From the NCBI GenBank assembly GCA_002104985.1, contig MCGO01000027.1, forward strand, positions 1 to 64,000: a stretch of 64,000 nucleotides of DNA, read 5' to 3'. The stretch is from Rhizoclosmatium globosum (Eukaryota; Chytridiomycota; Chytridiomycetes; Chytridiales; Chytriomycetaceae). Position numbers and translations under genes: made by a program. This document shows positions 37,601 to 48,100 of this stretch, in pieces (within the stretch, counting starts at the first letter, position 1; every line of letters begins with the position of its first letter). Under the pieces are notes generated by a model. That model had not been told where the DNA came from. It searched no databases and worked only from the letters and a program-made list of their open reading frames with translations.

Positions 37601-40600
37601 AGTGGTGGAGATTTAGATGGTGATCGATTCTTGGTTATTTGGGACTCGGAGGTGGTCGCAGACTTAAAGCCTTGCCCGGCATTTAATTACCTCCCTGAAG
37701 AGCTGACCAAATGCATATTTGATACCATCCGCAAATTAGGCGTCATACCCAAACAACCCATCAACCGTGCTGGGAACGGGAAGCGTCGTCATAACGAGGG
37801 AGATGATGGAAATGACGGTGTTTCTACCTCAGAAATGATCGACTACCTTGTATTCCATGAAGCAAAAGATACCATGGTTGCCCGCATCAATGCGCTATTG
37901 CTAGATTTTCAAAAGTTTGAGTACAGAGAGTCCGACAAGTCTATTCTGACTCGCGAAGAGCTTATCAACCTCCTCACCGCCTTATTTTCCGCAAGTGTAG
38001 ATAGTATGAGTGGAATTGACTTGGAGACTATGATCCGTGCAGTTCAAAGAGAGATTGCAAAGAACCGAACATCTGAGCTCTCGCCTTTCCGAAAACTCCA
38101 TGACGATTGCATCAAAAACACGGACGCCACAGCTCAATTCACAAAACTCTATGAAAGAAAGAGTGGCGTGTTGTTTCCCTTGTTTGAAGCCAGTGTGATG
38201 GAAGACCCTGGATGGAGTCATCCCAATTTTGTGGAAGATTTTGTTCCGAATCCAAAGGGAAGCTATGCGAAACTGACAGAGAGGCTATTGAACGTTGGGA
38301 AACGGATCCGGAAACAGGAAGTGTCGTCTTTATTGACGGCTGAAATGATGGGAGTTCTTCAGGCCCACTTAGACGATAATGCCTTCATTGAATGTGTAAA
38401 AGTGATAACAGCCCTTGAAAATTCTATAAATCGTGCATTGGATGAATTCCAGGTTTGTATTATATCCACCAAAAACATATTTTGAAGTTGAAAACAGGCT
38501 CAAGAACTCGTCGAGATCAGTATTTCTGAAAACGTATCCCTGTTTGAAAAATGCCATCAGCAACAAATCGAATTTGAGAAACTGTTCAATCGACATGCGA
38601 GTTTTGGTCGAGTTATGCGAAGTGTTTGTGATCTCGTTGAATCTCGGAGACAAAGTGGAACAGGCGATATGGCCGTTCATATGAGCGTGAGTAAGATTTT
38701 GTCAAATGAGATAGATATGCTGAAAAGGTGAGCTTGTTGTTTGAGCTTGTGTGTGTAACCATAAACTATGCAGTGAACTTCCTATTTACTCCTCTCGAAA
38801 CGAACTCATGGATTGTATCGAATCAAATAGAGTTGTTCTTATCACTTCAGCCACAGGAAGCGGGAAATCTACCTGTACCCCGAATTTTGTGGCGAACGAG
38901 CTCTTTTTCCAAGGAAACCTGTCCCCTTCAAAGCAAATCATTGTTGCGCAACCCAGACGAAACGCCACAACGTCTCTCGCCCAGAGACTTGCTCAATCAC
39001 GAAAATCGGCTCTTGGTGCTGAGGTTGGCTCACATATTGGACGGTCTCGTGCAAGGGTGAACACAGATCGAACTTTTCTTCGATGTGTGACGTATGGTAT
39101 TCTACTGCTTTATGCTCAAAAAGACCCAGAACTACGTGATTATTCCGTCATCATTCTTGATGAAGTTCATGAAAGTTCAAGTGACCTGTATTTCTTATTT
39201 GCCATCTTGAAAAAGGCACTCATGACGAACAAAGAGCTCAAAGTAATATTGATGAGTGCAACTCCCGACATGGATAAGATCATCACATTCTTTGATGAGT
39301 GTGAAGTTGTTTCGGTAGAGGGACGCACGTACGAGGTGGAAGAGTTCTTCGAGGGGCAATTGAGCTTAAACCCTGCTATATACGTCGAAGCCGCCATAGC
39401 AAAATGTATCGAGGTTCATGAACATTTTCCACTGAATGAAAATCCGGATATTCTTATTTTCCTTCCAACTAAGAAGGATATTGACGAAGCCGTACATCGA
39501 TTACGTGTGGAAACCCCAATGAAGAACCTTCATGTTTTCCCACTGCACTCTAAAATGAGTGAAGTCAAAAAGCGATTTATTTTGAATCGCTCACCTATAC
39601 ATGAGTGGGATACGTTATTGAAGTCTGACCGAGATTATGATGTAAGCCACAATTTACGTATTCTATGAACTATGTAATCACAATTTCCAAGTATCCCGAA
39701 CTTGGTCTTGTTCCGGAGGCTGTCGAAAATCTGGATTTTGTTGAATGGCAATTAGATCAAGGTGGTCTCCGAAACCAGCTGGATGTAAAGATTCCAGTTG
39801 TAAAGAATGATACCCAACGGCGAGCTATATTTTGCACAAATATTGCAGAAACATCTCTCACAATACCTGCAATCGGATATGTGATAGATACTGGACTTCA
39901 ATTTACTGTTGAAGTATCCCCCATTATGAAAATCACGGACTGCAAGTTACAGCCAACAACAAGAGCCTCTGCTCAACAGCGCAAAGGGCGAGCAGGACGG
40001 CTGGGTCCCGGAAAATGCTTTCGTCTGTACTCTGCTGATACTGCTGAGGATTTTGCGAATCAAATGTATACCTCGCCGAAAGACTTTGATATCCATCTTC
40101 TTCGAATTGTGGATATTTTTGGCGATTTGCTCACATATCCATGGTTTAAAGCTCCACGAGATTCAGAAATTGGATGGTGTTGGAGTATTTTGAACGAGTC
40201 CAACTTTGCTGAACACGATGACAAGGAGTGTAAACAAATCATACTTCCAGACGGCTCACTTGCCATGGAGCTATGTCGATGGGAAGTTTCCAGTGACATG
40301 GCCCTCTTTTTGATACGGGTCTGGAGATCCCCTCTTGCCACAGAACGCATTCGTTTACAATGCGCAACTATTGCAGCTTTCTTATCCTTTGGAACAGCGA
40401 GTATTTTTAAACCCAAATTTCGGTATGCTTTGTTTGTTGGGATGGGAGAAGTGGAAGATTTCCCAACAATTGGAGATTACCCACTCCCCTCCAGTTTTTG
40501 CAAAGCAAACATATTTATCGCATGGTTGAAGAGAGAGCCTGAAGACAGGCGGGCGTTTTGCGAGAAAATGGGGCTGTTTTCATATGGCATGGAATCCATC

Positions 40601-41041
40601 AACGAAATTCGCAACAACATATTGAAGACGATGGAAAATAGACAAGATGTTCTCGCTCAAGGCTGTACAGCGAGTCGAGTCGAGATGGATGAAGAAGCTG
40701 TCGAAATGGATGCATTTTCCAGGCAGAATTTCATTCTTGGTCATCTTGCAGCAGGATGCTTCACAAAGTTGGGACTCGTCATTAACAATGGCGATCAAAT
40801 TGCGTTTGTGAACAATGATGATCGATCAGTTGCAAAGATTGATCGTTCTGAGTCGAATATTTTTCACCCTGTTTGGAGTTGCAAGTTGGTTCTATTTCAC
40901 TCCATCCGAAGACAAGCAAACTGCCCTTGGGAACGCTTTATTGTTTCTCACATTGATCCACTTCCTTGGGAGTGGCCGCGAGACATACCTTCATCATTTC
41001 TGCAACGATATATTTCGCATTTCCCCGAGATTCCAGATTAA
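34682..41041 (+). CDS. Fusion: RBR-like zinc domain + RNA-dependent RNA polymerase + DEAH-box helicase (2,037 aa)
   Basis: Exons 34682-35902, 35953-36957, 37013-38452, 38498-38727, 38774-39641 and 39692-41041 share one frame. Residues 7-64 hold a RING-like Cys/His set (CVVC…HSCGHFECADC). Residues ~157-204 form an IBR-like finger (CPNNIC…CPSCKQRLCCVC…HSC); no second RING is seen, so this is a partial RBR. A Ser-rich linker leads to a cellular (QDE-1/Rdp1-type) RNA-dependent RNA polymerase whose catalytic loop is SGGDLDGDRF (~residue 938). From ~1300 a DEAH/RHA helicase follows: TSATGSGKST, DEVHE (a DEVH box), MSATPD, and motif VI QRKGRAGRLGPG. Such polymerases make dsRNA for RNA silencing. The helicase begins within the same frame through a 46-bp intron at 38728-38773, with no intervening stop or promoter-sized gap. 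The gene converges on GPATCH1, 62 bp away. Confidence 0.88.
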
Positions 41042-41103
41042 TTTTTCTACCTTGCACAATACCCCTTTTGCTGCTGTTTATAATTTTATATATATTGGCA
41101 AAA

Positions 41104-44100
41104 TTAAAAGAAATCAGATGCACGTGGTCGATTGTGATGTCCAACAGGCTTGCTCCGTTCTCCATCGCGATCTCTTTCTCGATCCCGCTTTGTCTCCCTT
41201 TCTCTACTATCTTTCGCATCTCTTTCGCTACGTACAACAGCAGAAGCGGTGGCTTCCACCCATTCATCAACCACCTCTTCTTCCCGATGCCGTGACGACT
41301 TCTTTTTACTGCTGCTACTCTTATCCTTCTTCCGTTTCTTTTCTTTTCCTTCCTTCTTCTTCTTTTCTTTCTTTGATGAGGACGATGATGAAGACTTTCG
41401 GTGTTTCCTCCTTCGGTCCTCGTCACCACTTTCGTCCGAAGAGTCACTCGCGGAACTGCTTTCATCTCCATCACGACTTCGTTTTATGGGAACCACTGAG
41501 GCTGGTGGTTTCTTTGATATCAAACTTGTTGCCCACGATGCTGCTTGTAGCGGTTTGGTCACAACTGGCGGCGGAGCATCGTCTTCGTCAGAGGACAGGT
41601 TTGGTAATGGAATTGCAGCAGGTTCAGCAGGTGTTGCTTTTGATGGAGAATCCACAACCATTACATCTGGGTTAGAGGGCACCGGAACAGATTCAGGCAC
41701 AGTTTCAGGGGCAGCAGAGACTGGCTGTATGGGTTCCACTACTTTGCTACGATCTTGTTTTCGACTGAAAAGTGGTCTAAATGTTGGCGGTGGAAGACTT
41801 GTAGTTGATGGAGCCGATGCAACCACAGCAGCCTTGACTGGAACAGTGGGCACAGGTGCTGCAACAGGGACAGGAGCATTTGCAACCACTTTCAAAGGAG
41901 CTTTCGCCTTTAAAGCAAATATGTTACAATGAAAGTCATTTCAACCCAAAACACAAACCTCCACAACTTTTTCATCCTCCTCAGAACTTTCATCGTCCTC
42001 AGAATCCGAATCAGCAAAAATAGCCTTAAATATATCCATAGCAGGACGAGCAGGCTCCACTTTCTCCTCTTCAACAGCTTTTTCCTCCTCCGCGACAACA
42101 GCATGAATTTTCACAGCAGCTCCATCTCGACCTGCGGGGCCAGAAACCGGAGCACCTCCACCCTCCACATAATGTATCAATTCACTCATTGCATCCTTAT
42201 TCAAAATCTCCTTCTGCAAATCCGCCTCCGTCAGTGCTTTCGGTGGAGTAGGGCCAGTCTGTTTCGGCTCCGGATACGGATTCGCAATATTAAACCGCTT
42301 ACAAACGAGTTTATGTGGCCGGAATTCAATGCTCGAGCGCGTCGCGCGTCCGTACACGCGTTCTTTGGGTTCCGTCGAGTCTTTGTCCTTTTTTGGAAAA
42401 GAGTTATTTCATAGAATCTATATATTTATATATATTATACCTTGGTAGCACCGCCGTCGCCACTGCTTGTGAACCGCGACGCCATCATTCCACTCAGGGG
42501 TTTATACATATGTGCGGATTTGCTAAACTCGAGTAACTCATGTGCAACTTCACGCGGGGTAAAATGCTGCCAATAAAGTTTAACAAACTGGCATACACAT
42601 AAAAATAAGTAGCCAAACTCACAGGTGGAAACTTGACATCCCCCTCTCTCACCCCTGCCTTCCCCTCCAAAAACGATTTATATCGTGCCTGCTTCGCCTC
42701 ATCCCCCGTAAACGGCAAAAACCCCTTCAAAGCCGCCACCGCCGTTTCTTTATCAACAGGAACAGCATCTGGTATCGGCTGTTTATCGTCCTTCTTTTTG
42801 CCACCGTCTTTTCCTGCAATCTTGGAATCAATCAAGGCTTGTAACGCGTCCTGCTGGCGAGCGGACATGTAACTGAATACGGACCGCGTGGGTCCTGCGA
42901 GGGCTTCTTCACCGAGGATTTCGCGACGTCGTTCTGCGGTTAAGTTTGGCTGTTGTTGGTTGGGTTGAAGAGGGTATGGAGTCGAGACAGCAGATTGCCG
43001 TTCGAATGCGAGGCGATGTTTTGGGATATAGTCTGCTGGTGGTTTTGGAGCGTCAAACCTTTTTTTGTTTTGAAAGAGGAGAGGGTAAGATACAATATTG
43101 TGACGAAAAAAAGAATACCATATAGGGGCAGTGAGTTGTATCGACGCAACATGGAATCCCGACAATGGTGGTTTCCCATCAAATCCAGTCCGTTCATTTG
43201 CGGTAGAATTGGTATCTGAACGTCTCTGCTGTATCACGGGTTTCTTTTTTGAAGAACTCATTCGATGCCACTCTGAGTCGTCCTCTTCATCGTCGTCCAC
43301 GATACTCATTCGACTATTTTTCAGGCCCCCAAGATTCCCAGGTGCACCTCCTCCACCATACACATCTTCATCCTCCTCTTCAAACACACCTGTTCCAAAA
43401 CCTCCCGATTTACCAAACGCATTCCTTTGCCTTTCCTGAAATAACGACGAGCCCCCACCGCTACCACCGCCATCTGCATTGCTGGAAGCATTCGGCCGAA
43501 AGACATCCGCCCCATCCCCAAACCGGTCATATCCAACCCCAAATCTGCCCACACGACCCGTCAGAATAACATCCCTGATATCTCTGGGCGCAAACAAGAC
43601 ATTCTCCGCATGCACGTCATCTTCGTCGTCTTGCTTCTCGGTAAACTTTCGTTTCGCACGGGGACCCACGCCCTGCCCGTCTCGCCAACCCATTTTCCGA
43701 AGTAAGCGAACACCGATCGGGTCTGAGGACGGGATGATCAAGTCTTGGAGAATACGAGATGCGATGGGACTTTGGTATTGTTTAAGCCAGTTAGAAATTC
43801 AAGAAGATGTTGAATGTAATATTGAAATACTCACCCATCAGATTTCTCGACTGCCTGTGTGACTGCAGCCTTTCGAGCCAATTCACGTTGGGTTGAACCA
43901 AGCGCGTCAAAATCTTGAGTGGCAGTTACTTTTTTCGCGTTGTTAATTTCCTGGCGAGTTGGGAGTGGGTAATGAGTGATAAGCAGGTTGTTGAATTCAT
44001 AATCTGGTGTGGAATCAATGAAGGAGGAGAACGAGGACATACCGCCAGATCTTCCTCATCCATGAACTGGTCAACATTCTGTTCAAACTTGTTTCGCTGT

Positions 44101-44581
44101 GAACGCGAAGATACGAAAGTCTGAGGCTGCCAGCCTAGGACGGATGTTTAAGTTTAAGTTTGAGGCGGGTTCTACAACGCACCTTCTTTCGAGCCAACCG
44201 TGTTAAAGTATCCTGCTGAGAAACCACCAGTAAAGGCGCCGTGCAGTCGTTTTCTGCCTCGTTCGTCGCGAGCCTTTGATTTGGTTGGATTGGATTGGAT
44301 TGGATTCGGTGGTTCAGGAAGGTGCGTAGGCGGTCGATGAGTAGTTTGAAGAGTGGTTTAGCGACGAGTAGTTGGAGGGTAGTTGTAGTAGTAGTGGTAG
44401 GAGTGGTAGTTTGAGTAGTAAGTGGTCAGTGAGCAGTCCAACTTCAAAGTCAACTCAAGTCGCACAATACCTCCTGCAAAAAGACTGGAAGCACAGAATT
44501 CCTGTCTTTGGCCTTCACATCGGATGCACTTGCTGGCTGTGGCGTGCCAAAGAAGCCGCCTGAGTCAAACAGATCATCCAT
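41104..44581 (-). CDS. GPATCH1: G-patch domain protein GPATCH1 (951 aa)
   Basis: Exons 44581-44471, 44273-44183, 44134-44043, 43950-43835, 43769-43119, 43058-42623, 42566-42441, 42387-41959 and 41907-41104. GPATCH1 is a spliceosome-associated protein thought to stimulate a DEAH helicase through its G-patch. The N-terminal family signature is [20 protein letters not shown], then FMDEEDL. The G-patch is [20 protein letters not shown]. Conserved MMASRFT and [16 protein letters not shown] segments follow. The C-terminus is a Lys/Ser/Arg-rich tail (SR-like), typical of the family. The gene lies 74 bp downstream of BOL3 on the same strand. Note that a G-patch protein sits convergent to a DEAH-helicase fusion gene; whether they interact is unknown. 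Confidence 0.95.
44281..44304 (-). repeat. Short (TTGGA)n tandem repeat
   Basis: About four to five GGATT/TTGGA units within the 197-bp first intron of GPATCH1. Confidence 0.75.
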
Positions 44582-44655
44582 CGTTTCTTCTGAATTCAAA
44601 ACAAAGAACAAAAAGAAAGAAATAAACTCTTATTTATTAGAAAGAATGCATTCGA

Positions 44656-44997
44656 TTACTGCGGAACAGATGTCTTGATTTGGACTGTATTGCACGAGTG
44701 TTAGTTGTTACTGGGGTACCGGTAAAGGGGTAAACACTCACCACCATGGGCCGACTTGATCTCTTCCTCGATCGCAGCAACGACGAGCCTGTGCTGCTTC
44801 ACAAGTGGAAGCCCTTTGAACTGGGCACTGGCAACCTCGACAGCGTACATTGATCCGCATCCACCTGACACATCCTTCACATTCAGCTTGACTGGACTCA
44901 GCTTACTTTGGAGCAATGCGTGGATCCGCTGCTCGCCTGCCGTCAACGTTGAGGGTCCCGCTGTGCTGTATCGTCGGATTATGCGTTGGACAAACAT
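44656..44997 (-). CDS. BOL3: BolA-family protein, mitochondrial BOL3-like (94 aa)
   Basis: Exons 44997-44742 and 44684-44656. BolA-3 proteins work with monothiol glutaredoxin and NFU in delivering Fe-S clusters in mitochondria. The conserved core is visible: DVSGGCGSMYAVEV, FKGLPLVKQHRLV and the terminal HG motif. The final Val-Gln-Ile-Lys-Thr segment comes from the last 29-bp exon. The N-terminus MFVQRIIRRYSTAG is basic and amphipathic, fitting mitochondrial import. An upstream in-frame Met is possible, but the extension is a low-complexity Lys/Arg/Glu run. Confidence 0.93.
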
Positions 44998-45165
44998 TGG
45001 AAATGCTGGTGTTGGAAAACGAAGTTCTTTTCTTCTTTCTTTTCTCTCTTTCTTTCTTTCTTCTCCTTTCATTCAGAATTCATTATTCCACATAACAGAC
45101 TCTCCCGTTCTTTCTTCCTTTCTATGTTCCCGTAAATCCTGTAGATCTTCAATCAAACTAGTCAC
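44998..45165. promoter_or_regulatory. Divergent promoter region with CT-rich tract
   Basis: 168 bp between the BOL3 (-) and adenylyl cyclase (+) starts. It contains a long pyrimidine (C/T) tract at about 45025-45070 on the + strand. Confidence 0.45.
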
Positions 45166-48100
45166 ATGGATCCGCTCGTGTTCCTTCCCCAACATGTTCG
45201 CACATTGGTAGGCTTAAACAACAGTATTCCCTTCACGTTACCCCAGGCTCTACGAGAAGACTTTGCTTTGGTATGTGTATTTGTCCACTTATCTCTCACA
45301 CCTCACATCAACTCCCTTTCAATTGATCCAGGTGGCCATTATCGATATATCCGGCTATTCGAAGCTGTCGTCGAAACTAGAAGCTGCGTTGGGAAGTGAC
45401 AGCGGAGCCAGAATAAAAGAAGTCATCAACCCCCCAATGGATCTCATCACTCAACATGTTCATCGATATTGTGGCTCTATTGTAAAATTGGCGGGAGATG
45501 CGGTCATTGCGTGTTGGTACGGAGAATCTTGACACCTGAACCCCTCCCATTCTCGCTTAAACAGAGCCGTTTAGGACACTGGACCCCGACGTCACCATTC
45601 ATACCGACACCTACCAGAAAATACTCTCCTTAAACGTCCTCCTCTGCTGCCTAGAACTCCTCGAAGTCTTCCACTCATACGAAGTCCTCGTCAACCTCTC
45701 CTCAGACCAATCCCCAACCTCCCAAGACTCCGCATCAACCCCATCCCCACCCCAATACCTCCACCAAAAACTCGCCATCCACATCGGACTCGGCGTCGGA
45801 CCCCTCGACCACATCCACGTTGGCGGAAAATCAATCCGCTCCCACAGACCCCACACAGGCCGCCGCCGCGCATCAAGCATGCCCTCTCCATACTCCCAAA
45901 CCCTCTCCCGCAGAGAATACTTCATCGCAGGCGAAGCCCTCGCCATCGCCGGCGCAAACCTAAACCTCGGCGACAGAGGCGACTTCCTGTTCCCTGAAAC
46001 CTTCCACGCAACGTTACAAGAAACCATTGGCGTAACGTGCGTCTCCAAGAACGATGCGTTTTGTATCTCCGACACGGACCCGTTGCTTGAGAAGATGCAG
46101 TTGAAGGCGTTTAAATATATCACGCCGCTTCGGAATTCTGAGATTGAGTCGAAGGAACAGAAACTCCCGCCTGCGATTGGACGGAACCCTATGTATCTAT
46201 CTCATGCGAAAGCGTATATTGATAACTCGATTGCAAAGCAGTTGGTGACGCTTGAGCATGGTGGCTTGATTAAGGATCAGCTTCGCTCCGTGTCTGTTGT
46301 GTTTATCAAATTTGGTGGATTCAAGTCGGAAACGGTTGCAGAGCCGGAAAACTTGAAACAGTTGCAGGCTTGTACTCAAGTGATTGTCGCAAAAGTGCAG
46401 GAATATGAGGGATGTGTCAGACAATTCAACTGTGATGACAAGTCATTGACAGCATTGCTCGTCTGGGGCTTAGAAGGGAATGCGCATGAAAAAGGCGAAG
46501 CTCAGGTGGCCATGATGGCTGCCACTGAAATTGCGAAAAATATGCCAAATTGTCTCACGGATCCGGAGGGATTCTCAATTGGAGTCACTACAGGAGTTGT
46601 GTTTGCCGGAATTGTAGGTAGCAAGGAAAGATGCGATAATACTGTGCTTGGTGTAGTTGTCAATAATGCTGCGAGGCTCATGTGCCTCCCAATGTGTCAC
46701 GGAACTGTTCTTTGTGACGAAGAAACTTACAAGTCAACCTCGGGTCTATTCAACTACATTACTGATATTCCTGAAGTTACTCTGAAAGGTAAAAAAAAAC
46801 CACCACTTTATTGTGCTGTGTTTCGTATCTCATTCTTCACAAAGGCGTTCCATATCCTGTAAAAATATATAATCCGATGGGAGATAGCACGGCGCCAAAG
46901 GCACTGAATGAACTGACACTAATTTCCGGCCGTGAAAGAGAAATGCAGCTGCTCGAAGCGAGTTTGGAAGTTTGGAGGTCGTCTGCCTTTGAGAGTAAAC
47001 CCAAAAACTGTATTTTGATTGGCCCTAGTGGAATAGGAAAGACTCAACTCACATCTTGGCTACAAGAACAAATTGATGATACCGAAATATTATGGTAGGC
47101 TTTTATTTTTACCAACTCAAAGTTAACTCCATTGCAGTGCAGGAATGGGCCTTGAACACAAGAGAGAATCTTTACTTTTCAGTTGGATTCGAATATTCCA
47201 TGGATTCTTGGATCAAATTACTACCAACGAGATGCTAATGGCTCAACTTGAAGACTTCCATAGTGATTCAAAAGTTACGCCAATTGATCAAACAGAGTCT
47301 GAAGGTAACTCCGACCCAAGCACTACGTCGTTCGGATTTGAGCCAATTTCCCCTTCCACTGGATTTCTGATTAAAGACAAATATGCATCCGAAATGGTGT
47401 TGAGACAGCATCGTCCCTGGAGTGGTCGTTCCGACACTTCCAAACAACCTATGCCAGTACGTCCGTCACCAGAAATTCGAATGCCAGATGATGGAATGAG
47501 CGTCACGAGTGGCGCAAGCTCAGAGCAATCAAATTACAGCTCCAATTATAAAGGAAAATCTCATTCTTTCAATGCGGGTCGATATCAAACGCCCAAAGAG
47601 CCACTAAAGTATGGAACTTTACCTGTCGAAAGGTCAGAAACTCTGGGCGTACCCATGTCAGCACCAACACAAATTTTGAAAGAGACACGTTCAGCGGGAG
47701 GCTTGTATGCTGAACCAGTTTCAGAATCCGACCTTCAAAGTGGAAATAAATATTGCCTCGAGTCTCGAAGACCGAAGAGTGCAGGTCGACCAGGGCCTCA
47801 ATCGGCTTACAATCATAATTCAACATCTGTCAGTTATTCTGGATTGCAGCTACCCCCAAGAAACACAGATATCAGCAACTCGAATATCAGTGAAGAAAGC
47901 GATTTCGAATCTGCGGAAGATGATTTCGAAATTGACACCACAGTTGCTGAAAAGTCTCAATTTACTCCTGAGAGTACCCAAAGGTTGGAATACGCTCAAC
48001 GCGAGCCTTTGAAAGATGCTTCCTCTCCGACATCTCCAACAAATAACGGATCAATTGCATCAAGAAAAATTCGCCCAGCAAGTGCAGGCTATGTTCGAAA

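Noticed and set aside
34682..41041. A viral RNA-dependent RNA polymerase or endogenous RNA virus.
   Set aside because: The catalytic loop is DLDGD in a double-psi-barrel context, the cellular QDE-1/Rdp1 type, not the GDD palm motif of RNA viruses. The gene also has host-like introns.
41104..41930. The long plus-strand open frame opposite the GPATCH1 tail (Ser/Phe/Leu-rich).
   Set aside because: It is the complement of a Lys/Ser/Arg-rich coding tail; low-complexity sequence keeps the opposite frame open.
45500..45580. A broken adenylyl cyclase: joining at the first acceptor (CAG at 45564) gives a stop directly after the conserved AGDAVIAC motif.
   Set aside because: Using the next acceptor (TTTAG, 45570-45574) restores the Trp codon and an open frame, so no pseudogene is needed.
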